DNA of 5,416 bases from an uncultured Arenimonas sp. (GCA_946885815.1 CAMPHE010000139.1:1-5416), one strand, 5' to 3'. Positions 1 through 4,643 are shown, numbered from the stretch's first letter. Program-made: numbers and translations. The notes: generated by a model not told the origin, from the sequence alone.

Positions 1-288
1 GAAGCTGCGGATGCCGCTGTCGCCGCGCTCCAGCTCCTGGCAGATCAGGCCGTAGCTGACGGCGTTGAGGTTCGCGCACCCGTACTTTTCCGGCAACGAC
101 GAGCCGAGCAGCCCCATCGACGCGATCTCGGGAATGAGTTCCTTCGGAAAGCGGCCCTGGTCGAAGGCGTCGCCGATGATCGGCAGCACCTTCTCGTCGA
201 CGAAGCGCGCGACGCTGTCCTGGATCATGCGCTCCTCTTCGGAGAGCAGCGAGCGGATGTCGAACAGGTCGGTCGGGTTCAGGGCCAT
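1..288 (-). CDS. gcdH: Glutaryl-CoA dehydrogenase, N-terminal part (cut by window edge)
   Basis: This is an FAD-dependent acyl-CoA dehydrogenase that oxidatively decarboxylates glutaryl-CoA to crotonyl-CoA in lysine, hydroxylysine and tryptophan breakdown, in the cytoplasm. Only the first 96 codons are present; the family is usually about 390 aa, so the flavin-binding and catalytic parts lie beyond the left edge. The visible part is the N-terminal helical domain. The stretch KYGCANLNAVSYGL (about residues 68-81) followed by CQELERGDSGIRS (about 83-95) matches the glutaryl-CoA dehydrogenase signature YGCAG..SVAYGL..RELERVDSGYRS better than generic acyl-CoA dehydrogenases. The ATG at 288-286 is chosen because the protein then begins at the usual distance from the first helix (LLSEEERMIQDSVARFV). 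No good Shine-Dalgarno is seen before it. A TAAAAT box at 325-330 suggests its own promoter. The next upstream gene on this strand ends at 416, after a hairpin, so gcdH is probably transcribed separately. The subfamily call rests on recalled motifs. Confidence 0.92.
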   Translation of the reverse strand, partial: MALNPTDLFDIRSLLSEEERMIQDSVARFVDEKVLPIIGDAFDQGRFPKELIPEIASMGLLGSSLPEKYGCANLNAVSYGLICQELERGDSGIRSF

Positions 289-324
289 GGGTGCGGTCTG
301 CGGGTCGGGGCGGGAAAGTCGGGC

Positions 325-330
325 ATTTTA
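325..330 (-). promoter_or_regulatory. Possible -10 box of the gcdH promoter
   Basis: On the minus strand the sequence reads TAAAAT (4 of 6 matches to TATAAT, an AT island in very GC-rich DNA), 36 bases before the gcdH ATG, which would give a leader of about 30 nt. No convincing -35 box is seen at the usual spacing. The box is flanked by a short inverted repeat (CGGGC at 320-324, GCCCG at 331-335). The same core, TAAAATGCC, recurs upstream of tcdA. Confidence 0.4.
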
Positions 331-368
331 GCCCGGGCCGCCGTCCGCATGCTGGCTTCCGCGCACGA

Positions 369-402
369 CGGCGCCACCCGGCCTGGTGGACGGGTGGCGC
401 CG
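369..402 (-). terminator. 12-bp perfect hairpin between the 236-aa glycine-zipper gene and gcdH
   Basis: CGGCGCCACCCG at 369-380 is perfectly complementary to CGGGTGGCGCCG at 391-402, around a 10-nt loop. It lies 14 bp past the stop of the gene ending at 416 and upstream of gcdH on the same strand, so it is well placed to end that transcript or protect its 3' end. No U-run follows on either strand, so it is not a canonical intrinsic terminator. Confidence 0.5.
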
Positions 403-415
403 GAGTTGGAGCGTC

Positions 416-1126
416 TCAGCCCTGGGCGGGCAGGTATTCGGGCGCCTTCTCGCGCTCGGCGGACGTGTCGCGCAGCGCGATCGTGCCGTTCTCCATCGGC
501 AGCCGGTCGCCGGGCTTCTCGTCCATGATCACCGTGCCGGTCTGGTCCTCGTACTTCCATTCGACCTCGTAACCGACGATCCGGTCGCGCTCCCCGAGCA
601 GGATCTGCGCCCCCGGCTTCTCGTCGACGCGGGTCGTGAGCGTCTGGCCGTCGCGGGTGTAGCGCACGTCGTAGCCGATGACCTCCTCGCGCGGCTCCGA
701 CACCGTCCGGCACTGCTGCTCGTACGCGGTGTAGCGCTGGCCGCCGACGTGCCGGCGATCGATCTCGCGACCGGCGAAGCCGCCGCCGACCGCACCGGCG
801 ACCGTCGCCAGCTTCTTGCCGTTGCCGCCGCCGACCTGGCTGCCGACCAGTGCGCCGGCGAGCGCGCCGATCACCGCGCCGTCCTTGTTGCCGAAACGTT
901 CGGGCTGCCGCCGCTCGACGGCGACCTGCTCGCAGACTTCGCGCGAGCCGGTGACGACCTGGGTGACCGCGTCGGCCGCGAGCACGTCGCCGTAGATCGG
1001 CTCCTTCTCGGTCAGCGGGGTCGACGACACCACATCGGCGTAAGGCGTGGCGAAGTTCTGGTAACCGGCGATGGCGACGCCGCCGACGAGCGCGCCGGCG
1101 ACCACGGCGAGGAGGGTCTTGTTCAT
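416..1126 (-). CDS. Glycine-zipper (2TM) envelope protein with a duplicated C-terminal module
   Basis: The 236-aa protein has an N-terminal hydrophobic segment (residues 4-21, LLAVVAGALVGGVAIAGY). This could be an uncleaved anchor or a signal sequence; there is no lipobox cysteine. Residues 83-119 form a glycine zipper: GAVIGALAGALVGSQVGG, a short GNGKK turn, then a second Gly/Ala-rich helix ending at GREI, as in the Rickettsia 17-kDa antigen/SlyB-like group. The C-terminal third holds two copies of a module of about 34 residues (149-179 and 183-213), each with GY[DE]V near its start and DEKPG near its end. Cys65 and Cys139 flank the zipper and might pair. Start: the ATG at 1126-1124 has AGGAG at 1138-1134, 7 nt upstream, and begins at the hydrophobic segment. 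An in-frame extension back to 1531 has non-protein-like composition and overlaps the divergent genes. Glycine-zipper proteins are usually outer-membrane or periplasmic and stress-linked; the exact role here is unknown. Confidence 0.86.
   Translation of the reverse strand: MNKTLLAVVAGALVGGVAIAGYQNFATPYADVVSSTPLTEKEPIYGDVLAADAVTQVVTGSREVCEQVAVERRQPERFGNKDGAVIGALAGALVGSQVGGGNGKKLATVAGAVGGGFAGREIDRRHVGGQRYTAYEQQCRTVSEPREEVIGYDVRYTRDGQTLTTRVDEKPGAQILLGERDRIVGYEVEWKYEDQTGTVIMDEKPGDRLPMENGTIALRDTSAEREKAPEYLPAQG
488..682 (-). repeat. Tandem duplication of a ~34-residue module inside the glycine-zipper protein
   Basis: Residues 149-179 and 183-213 align without gaps at an offset of 34. Shared positions include G151/G185, Y152/Y186, V154/V188, Q161/Q195, T162/T196, T164/T198 and the block D168-G172/D202-G206 (DEKPG), with conservative pairs such as D/E and Y/W elsewhere. 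The similarity is clear in protein but weak in DNA, so the duplication is old. Confidence 0.8.
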
Positions 1127-1133
1127 GGGGGGA

Positions 1134-1138
1134 CTCCT
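1134..1138 (-). promoter_or_regulatory. Shine-Dalgarno of the 236-aa glycine-zipper gene
   Basis: On the minus strand AGGAG is followed by a 7-nt spacer (TCCCCCC) and the ATG. This fixes the start of the gene. The smaller glycine-zipper gene at 3183 has the same AGGAG-7 nt-ATG arrangement. Confidence 0.8.
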
Positions 1139-1142
1139 ATGT

Positions 1143-1166
1143 TCGGGCGACGGGAATTCCGCCCGA
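1143..1166. promoter_or_regulatory. Inverted repeat in the divergent region, next to the glycine-zipper RBS
   Basis: TCGGGCG at 1143-1149 is complementary to CGCCCGA at 1160-1166 around a 10-nt centre, which overlaps the perfect palindrome GGAATTCC (1153-1160). It could be an operator or, in the minus-strand transcript, a 5' leader hairpin ending 4 nt before the AGGAG. I could not identify convincing -35/-10 boxes for either divergent gene. A second, weaker pair, TTCCGC (1178-1183) and GCGGAA (1199-1204), lies further out. Confidence 0.35.
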
Positions 1167-1246
1167 CCGCAAGCGTGTTCCGCGCCAGCTGAATGCCAGC
1201 GGAAACGGAAGCCCCTGTTCTTCATGCTAATTTCACTCGCCCCGCC

Positions 1247-1251
1247 GGAGG
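1247..1251 (+). promoter_or_regulatory. Shine-Dalgarno of the 78-aa membrane protein gene
   Basis: GGAGG sits 7 nt before the ATG at 1259. It supports that start over the in-frame ATG at 1193, which would add 22 residues with no membrane or family character and has no ribosome binding site. Confidence 0.75.
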
Positions 1252-1258
1252 TCCCGAC

Positions 1259-1495
1259 ATGCCCAGTCCGCTGACCGCCCCGATCGTCGCGTTCGCCAGC
1301 CGGCTGCGTCATCCGACGCTGTTCAAGATCACCGTCGCGTTGATGCTCGTCAGTTGGCTGTGGCCGTTCGATCCCCTGCCGCTGGTCGACGAAATCGCGA
1401 CGGCGCTCGCGGTGCTGGTGCTCGGCAGCTGGAAGCGTGGGGCCCCGGAGGGCGGGCGCGACGACGTCATCGAGGGCGAATCCCGCCGCGAATGA
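1259..1495 (+). CDS. Small two-helix membrane protein, DUF6116-like
   Basis: The 78-aa protein has a short amphipathic start (residues 8-19, PIVAFASRLRHP) and a signature-like stretch PTLFKIT (19-25) that leads into a first hydrophobic helix ending at WPF (35-37). Next comes DPLPLVDEI (38-46), then a second hydrophobic stretch (46-57) ending at GSWK, and a charged C-terminal tail (59-78). This resembles small DUF6116 proteins of Xanthomonadaceae, which share an R-x-P-TLFK...DP-x-P-DE...WK pattern. That assignment is from memory and no function is known to me. The start is set by GGAGG 7 nt upstream. Its stop codon overlaps the ATG of the TatD-family gene (ATGA at 1492-1495), so the two are almost certainly co-transcribed and translationally coupled. 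Physical coupling does not by itself show shared function. Confidence 0.82.
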   Translation: MPSPLTAPIVAFASRLRHPTLFKITVALMLVSWLWPFDPLPLVDEIATALAVLVLGSWKRGAPEGGRDDVIEGESRRE

Positions 1496-2253
1496 CGCCG
1501 CTCTACGACAGCCACTGCCACCTCGACGCACCGGAGTTCGATCCCGATCGAGACGCGGTGGTCGCCCGCGCGAGAACCGCCGGCGTCGCGGCGCAGCTGC
1601 TGCCCGCGATCAATCGCGCCGGCTGGCCGAAGCTCCGCGCGCTGTGCGCCGCCGACCCGTCGCTGCGGCCGGCCTACGGCCTGCATCCGATGTTCCTCGC
1701 CGACCATGCACCGGAAGATCTCGACGCGCTCGCGGACTGGCTCGCCCGCGAGCGTCCCGCCGCGGTCGGCGAATGCGGCCTGGACCATTTCGTCGCCGGC
1801 CTCGATCCGCGGGAGCAGCAGCGGTATTTCGAGGGCCAGCTGGCGCTGGCGCGCGAGTTCGACCTGCCGGTGGTCGTCCACGCGCGCCGGGCGGTCGACG
1901 AGGTGATCCAGGCCATCCGTCGCGTCGGCGGCCTGCGCGGTGTCGTGCACAGCTGGTCGGGCAGCGACGAGCAGGCGGCGCGGCTGTTCGCGCTCGGGTT
2001 CAGCCTCGGGATCGGCGGGCCGGTGACGTTCGAACGCGCCCGGCGCCTGCGCCGCACGGTCGCGACGATGCCGATCGACTACCTGCTGCTGGAGACCGAC
2101 GCCCCCGACCAGCCCGACATGGCCCACCGCGGGCGGCGCAACGAACCCGCGCGCCTGGCGGTGATCGCGGCCGAAGTCGCGCACCTGCGCGGCATGACGC
2201 TGGACGCCCTCGCGGCCGCGACCACCCGCAATGCGCAGGCGCTGTTCGGCTGA
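1492..2253 (+). CDS. TatD family metal-dependent hydrolase, YjjV-like
   Basis: The 253-aa TIM-barrel hydrolase has the full TatD metal-site set: SHCHLD with His8 and His10, GECGLD with Glu94, VVVHARR with His130, VVHSWSGS with His153, and LLLETDAPD with Asp203. Length is normal for the family (about 255-265). The string GIGGPVTFERARRLR (173-187) and the LETDAPD-x-P...N-x-P tail resemble the E. coli YjjV branch more than TatD itself. Family members are cytoplasmic divalent-metal enzymes, several shown to be 3'-5' DNA exonucleases or deoxyribonucleases; they are not Tat secretion components. The substrate cannot be read from this sequence. One detail: Trp155 replaces the common Phe/Tyr of the H-x-[FY]-S-G motif. 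The start ATG overlaps the upstream stop by 4 bases. The 3' end faces tcdA across 25 bp. Confidence 0.95.
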   Translation: MTPLYDSHCHLDAPEFDPDRDAVVARARTAGVAAQLLPAINRAGWPKLRALCAADPSLRPAYGLHPMFLADHAPEDLDALADWLARERPAAVGECGLDHFVAGLDPREQQRYFEGQLALAREFDLPVVVHARRAVDEVIQAIRRVGGLRGVVHSWSGSDEQAARLFALGFSLGIGGPVTFERARRLRRTVATMPIDYLLLETDAPDQPDMAHRGRRNEPARLAVIAAEVAHLRGMTLDALAAATTRNAQALFG

Positions 2254-2276
2254 GGCGTCGCGCGACCCGCGGCGCC
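2254..2276. terminator. GC hairpin filling the gap between two convergent stops
   Basis: GGCGTCGCG at 2254-2262 pairs with CGCGGCGCC at 2268-2276 around a 5-nt loop, giving nine pairs with one G-U in the plus-strand RNA (an A-C mismatch in the minus-strand RNA). It begins at the base after the TatD-family stop and ends 2 bp before the tcdA stop. There is no U-tract on either side, so it may work as a 3'-end stabiliser or with Rho rather than as a canonical terminator. Confidence 0.5.
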
Positions 2277-2278
2277 GA

Positions 2279-3058
2279 TCACTTCAGCAAACGCTCGATC
2301 GCCTTGCCGGCCATCGCGAAGCCGAACGTGCCGGTGACGTGCGTCGCCGCCCCGAGGCCGGCTCCGCAGTCGAGTTTGAGTGCCGCCGCCGGCTCGAGTT
2401 TCGGGCGCACGCCGCAGGTGCTGCCGTCGGGTTGCGGGAAGCGCACGTTCTCGAGGGAGTACACCGCCGGCACGCCGAAATAACGCTCCGGATTGCGCGG
2501 GAAGCCGTGTTCGGCGCGCAGCCGCTTGCGCACCAGCGCCAGCATCGCGTCGTGCTCGGTGCGCGAGAGGTCGCGCACGCGCACCAGGGTCGGGTCGGTG
2601 CGCCCGCCCGCCGACCCGCAGACGATCAGCGGCTGCTTGCGGCGCCGGCACCAGGCCGTCATCGCCAGTTTCGCCTTCAGGCTGTCGCAGGCGTCGAGGA
2701 CGATGCCGTGGTCGCGGTCCAGCAGCGCTTCCAGGTTCGATTCGACGAGGAACTGCGCGACGACCTCGACATCGATCGCCGGGTTGATCGCGCGGCAGCG
2801 CTCGGCGAGCACCTCGCCCTTGCCGCGGCCGTACTGTCCGTCGAGCGCGTGCGACTGGCGGTTGGTGTTGCTGACGCACACGTCGTCCGCGTCGATCAGC
2901 ACCAGCCGGCCGACCCCGCTGCGCGCGAGCGCTTCGACCAGCCACGAGCCGACTCCGCCGAGCCCGACGACGCAGGCGCCGGATTTCGCCAGCCGCGCGG
3001 CGGCACCGGCGCCATAGAGCCGGTCGATGCCGGCGAAGCGCGAAGAAAGTGTCTGCAT
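2279..3058 (-). CDS. tcdA: tRNA threonylcarbamoyladenosine dehydratase TcdA (CsdL)
   Basis: This E1/ThiF/MoeB-like enzyme uses ATP to dehydrate t6A at position 37 of ANN-decoding tRNAs to the cyclic form ct6A, in the cytoplasm. The 259-aa product is near the E. coli length of about 268. It has an N-terminal RFAGIDRLYG, the nucleotide-binding GLGGVGS (32-38), the acidic D-x-D...SN-x-NRQ motif (56-68, DADDVCVSNTNRQ), the DACDS-x-K-x-K segment (121-129), SAGGRTDPT (148-156) and the C-terminal GTFGFAMAGKAI. All are typical of TcdA rather than ThiF or MoeB, and the C-terminal rhodanese domain of MOCS3-type proteins is absent. The start is the ATG at 3058-3056. No Shine-Dalgarno precedes it and a -10-like TAAAAT lies only 6 nt away, which suggests a leaderless mRNA. 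It is convergent with the TatD-family gene and divergent from the glycine-zipper lipoprotein gene, so it is probably monocistronic. Confidence 0.96.
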   Translation of the reverse strand: MQTLSSRFAGIDRLYGAGAAARLAKSGACVVGLGGVGSWLVEALARSGVGRLVLIDADDVCVSNTNRQSHALDGQYGRGKGEVLAERCRAINPAIDVEVVAQFLVESNLEALLDRDHGIVLDACDSLKAKLAMTAWCRRRKQPLIVCGSAGGRTDPTLVRVRDLSRTEHDAMLALVRKRLRAEHGFPRNPERYFGVPAVYSLENVRFPQPDGSTCGVRPKLEPAAALKLDCGAGLGAATHVTGTFGFAMAGKAIERLLK

Positions 3059-3064
3059 GGCGGC

Positions 3065-3070
3065 ATTTTA
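3065..3070 (-). promoter_or_regulatory. -10-like box of a possible leaderless tcdA promoter
   Basis: On the minus strand TAAAAT is followed by six bases (GCCGCC) and then the tcdA ATG. Transcription normally starts about 6-7 nt after the -10 box, which puts +1 at or next to the A of the ATG. No purine-rich ribosome binding site is present. The -35 is weak: TTCACC at 3091-3086 gives 15-nt spacing with 4 of 6 matches. Confidence 0.55.
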
Positions 3071-3087
3071 CGCCCGGCTCACGGCGG

Positions 3088-3131
3088 TGAACCGATAACG
3101 ACCGGGACACTGGCGGGTGGGCATCGGTTCA
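3088..3131. promoter_or_regulatory. 9-bp perfect inverted repeat in the tcdA / lipoprotein divergent region
   Basis: TGAACCGAT at 3088-3096 is the exact reverse complement of ATCGGTTCA at 3123-3131, with 26 bp between arms (35 bp centre to centre). The left arm overlaps where the tcdA -35 would lie; the right arm lies 52 bp before the lipoprotein ATG. Candidate two-half-site operator; no regulator is identifiable in the window. Confidence 0.4.
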
Positions 3132-3170
3132 GCCCGGCGCGCCTAGTTTCGATGCGTGATCCGACCCCCC

Positions 3171-3175
3171 AGGAG
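3171..3175 (+). promoter_or_regulatory. Shine-Dalgarno of the glycine-zipper lipoprotein gene
   Basis: AGGAG lies 7 nt before the ATG at 3183 and decides that start over the in-frame ATG at 3156, which would put nine extra residues in front of a complete lipoprotein signal peptide. Confidence 0.8.
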
Positions 3176-3182
3176 CCCCGCC

Positions 3183-3665
3183 ATGACATCCCGACTGCTG
3201 ATCGCCGCGGCGCTGACCGCTTCCCTCGCCGCCTGCGCCACGAGCACGCGCCCGGGCTACGGCTATTCCACCCCGCCGCCGTCGAGTTCGGCCTACTACC
3301 CGCCGGCGCAGCCGCAGCGCTGCTACGACTGCGGCCAGATCGTCCGCATCGAGTCGGTGTACGGCGCGCGCGACAACTCCCGCGCCGGCGCCGTCCTCGG
3401 TGGCGTCGTCGGCGCGGTCGCGGGCCGTGAGCTGGCGGACGACGAGAGCGACGGCCGGCAGAACACCGCCATCGTCGTCGGCGCGGTCGCCGGCGCCGTG
3501 GCCGGCAACGCGATCGAGAACCGGATGATCGCGGAGACCTACGCGATCCACGTCCGGATGGACGACGGACGCACGCTGATCTTCAACCGCAACTCGCTCG
3601 GCGCCGGCGTGCGCGAGGGTGCGTACGTGCGCGTCGAAGGCACCGGGTTCGACGTGCTGCGCTGA
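3183..3665 (+). CDS. Glycine-zipper 2TM outer-membrane lipoprotein (SlyB / 17-kDa antigen-like)
   Basis: The 160-aa protein begins with a lipoprotein signal peptide: Arg4, hydrophobic residues 5-16, and the lipobox LAAC with Cys18 as the acylated residue. Residue 19 is Ala rather than Asp, which under the Lol +2 rule fits outer-membrane sorting. A Pro/Ser/Tyr-rich linker follows (23-45), then CYDCG-x-IV-x-IE (47-57), a cysteine pair common in this family. The glycine zipper spans 68-111: AGAVLGGVVGAVAGRE, an acidic turn with D86, D87, E88 and D90, then IVVGAVAGAVAGNAIEN. The tail (118-160) is a small beta-rich domain with the motif HVRMDDGRTLIF, as in SlyB-like proteins. Family members sit at the periplasmic face of the outer membrane and are often stress-induced; the exact role here is not known. 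It ends just before a strong terminator. It resembles the larger glycine-zipper protein at 416-1126 only in the zipper. Confidence 0.88.
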   Translation: MTSRLLIAAALTASLAACATSTRPGYGYSTPPPSSSAYYPPAQPQRCYDCGQIVRIESVYGARDNSRAGAVLGGVVGAVAGRELADDESDGRQNTAIVVGAVAGAVAGNAIENRMIAETYAIHVRMDDGRTLIFNRNSLGAGVREGAYVRVEGTGFDVLR

Positions 3666-3686
3666 GCCGCGCGTCGTAGTCCGAAG

Positions 3687-3719
3687 AAGCCGCCGTGATA
3701 TCGTCACGGCGGCTTTTTT
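3687..3719 (+). terminator. Strong intrinsic terminator after the glycine-zipper lipoprotein gene
   Basis: AAGCCGCCGTGA at 3687-3698 pairs perfectly with TCACGGCGGCTT at 3704-3715 around the 5-nt loop TATCG, and the right arm runs into six T (3714-3719). This is a textbook Rho-independent terminator, 21 bp after the stop codon. The upstream A-rich side (GAAG) would also give weaker reverse-strand function. Confidence 0.95.
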
Positions 3720-3733
3720 GATGGAGATTCCGG

Positions 3734-4132
3734 ATGCGGTCCCTGGTGATGCTGCTGATCGGCCTGTTCGTCGGTTTCGCCCTCACGCTGGTCGGCATGA
3801 ACGCCCTGCGCAAGGGCACGGCCTATCCCAACGGGGTGATGGCGGTGATGGGGGCGCAGATGAAGGCGCTCGACCAGTCGCTGAAACAGAACCGCTGCGC
3901 CGCGACGGATCTCACGCCCCGGCTGCAGACCCTGCGCCACGTCGCCAACGACCTGGAACCGGCCTTCGTGCCGACGGCCGACGACGCGCGATTCTCCGAA
4001 CACGCCAGCACGCTGCGCGCGGCGCTGGATCGCGCGCTGCAGGCGCCACCGGCCGACTGCGCCGCCGCCGGTGTCGCGCTGGAGCGCATCGGCGAAGGCT
4101 GCAAGGCCTGCCACGCCGAATTCAAGAACTGA
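3734..4132 (+). CDS. Cytochrome c'-type monohaem protein, membrane-anchored
   Basis: The 132-aa protein has one haem-binding CKACH at 123-127, only five residues from the C-terminus. This position is typical of cytochromes c' (class II c-type), four-helix bundles with a five-coordinate haem whose proximal ligand is the motif histidine. The N-terminus (3-25, SLVMLLIGLFVGFALTLVGMNAL) is a long hydrophobic helix after a single Arg, without an evident signal-peptidase site, so it is probably an uncleaved anchor holding the domain in the periplasm. The segment 34-52 (GVMAVMGAQMKALDQSLKQ) fits helix A, which carries the distal-side residue in this family. Two extra cysteines, Cys55 and Cys109, could form a disulfide. 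Haem attachment would need a Ccm system encoded elsewhere. Start: ATG 3734 with GGAGA at 3723-3727. The DUF456 gene follows after 18 bp. Cytochromes c' bind NO and are linked to nitrosative stress in some bacteria; a role here is inference. Confidence 0.85.
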   Translation: MRSLVMLLIGLFVGFALTLVGMNALRKGTAYPNGVMAVMGAQMKALDQSLKQNRCAATDLTPRLQTLRHVANDLEPAFVPTADDARFSEHASTLRAALDRALQAPPADCAAAGVALERIGEGCKACHAEFKN

Positions 4133-4150
4133 GCCGCGCCCCGGGGACGC

Positions 4151-4639
4151 ATGGACACCCACACCCTCCTCCATGTCCTCGCCGGGCTGCTGATCCTCGT
4201 CGGCCTGCTCGGCACCGTGCTGCCGGTGCTGCCGGGACTGCCGGTGATGTTCGCCGGCATGGTGCTGGCGGCGTGGAATGACGGCTTCACCCGCATCGGC
4301 GTCTGGACGCTGGTGCTGCTCGGCGCATTGACCGCGATTTCCCTCGCCGTCGACGTGTTCGCCAGCATCGTCGGCGCGAAACGCGTCGGTGCGTCGCGGA
4401 AGGCGCTGTGGGGCGCCGCGCTCGGCGGTCTCGCCGGCGTGTTCTTCGGCCTGCCCGGCCTGCTGCTCGGACCGTTCCTCGGCGCGGTCGGCGGCGAAAT
4501 GGCCGACGGCCGTAACCGGCGCGATGCGTTGAAGGTCGGCGCCGGCACCTGGGTCGGGATCGCGATCGGCGTCGCACTGAAAGTGGCGCTCGCCTTCGCG
4601 ATGCTCGGCGTGTTCGCGGTCGCGCTGCTGGTCGACTGA
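4151..4639 (+). CDS. DUF456 family inner-membrane protein
   Basis: The 162-aa, very hydrophobic protein has the DUF456 hallmarks: an N-terminal helix leading into GLLGTVLPVLPGLPVMFAG (18-36, with Pro25, Pro28, Gly29 and Pro31), Trp42 at the end of that hydrophobic stretch, a second helix at about 49-72, then GAKRVGASRKALWGAALGG (75-93) and VFFGLPGLLLGPFLGAVGGE (97-116). Residues 117-126 form a charged loop (ADGRNRR core) and the last part (about 129-160) is a further helical hairpin. Length matches the family (about 160). Function is unknown; membrane topology is the only safe statement. The ATG has a weak GGGGA at 4143-4147, close to the start. The 18-bp gap after the cytochrome c' gene suggests one operon. 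It ends 4 bp from the stop of the oppositely oriented permease gene, with no recognisable terminator between them. Confidence 0.92.
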   Translation: MDTHTLLHVLAGLLILVGLLGTVLPVLPGLPVMFAGMVLAAWNDGFTRIGVWTLVLLGALTAISLAVDVFASIVGAKRVGASRKALWGAALGGLAGVFFGLPGLLLGPFLGAVGGEMADGRNRRDALKVGAGTWVGIAIGVALKVALAFAMLGVFAVALLVD

Positions 4640-4643
4640 CCGC

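Noticed and set aside
386..1192. Open plus-strand frame of 268 codons opposite the glycine-zipper gene
   Set aside because: It is antisense to a well-supported gene, rich in Ala/Arg/Asp/Leu with no domain, and has no ribosome binding site. It is a GC-rich shadow frame.
1225..1232. TGCTAATT as an extended -10 for the 78-aa protein gene
   Set aside because: Only a partial match to consensus, with no -35 at a usual distance, so it is not listed as a feature.
1127..1531. N-terminal extension of the glycine-zipper protein by 135 codons
   Set aside because: The extra sequence is Arg/Gln/Glu-rich and low in protein character, runs opposite the DUF6116-like gene and TatD-family start, and would bury the hydrophobic N-terminus that follows a good Shine-Dalgarno.
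2079..3110. Minus-strand frame of 343 codons overlapping tcdA and the TatD-family gene
   Set aside because: It is a different frame from tcdA, extremely Arg/Ala-rich, and lacks the E1-enzyme motifs present in the tcdA frame.
2231..3430. Long plus-strand frame of 399 codons across tcdA and into the lipoprotein gene
   Set aside because: It is antisense to tcdA and out of frame with the lipoprotein; composition is Arg/Ala/Gly-rich without motifs. Its length reflects few stop codons in GC-rich DNA.
416..3665. The two glycine-zipper genes as a recent duplication
   Set aside because: They share only the zipper and the ribosome-binding-site spacing. N-termini, cysteine motifs, tails and lengths differ, so they are at most distant relatives.
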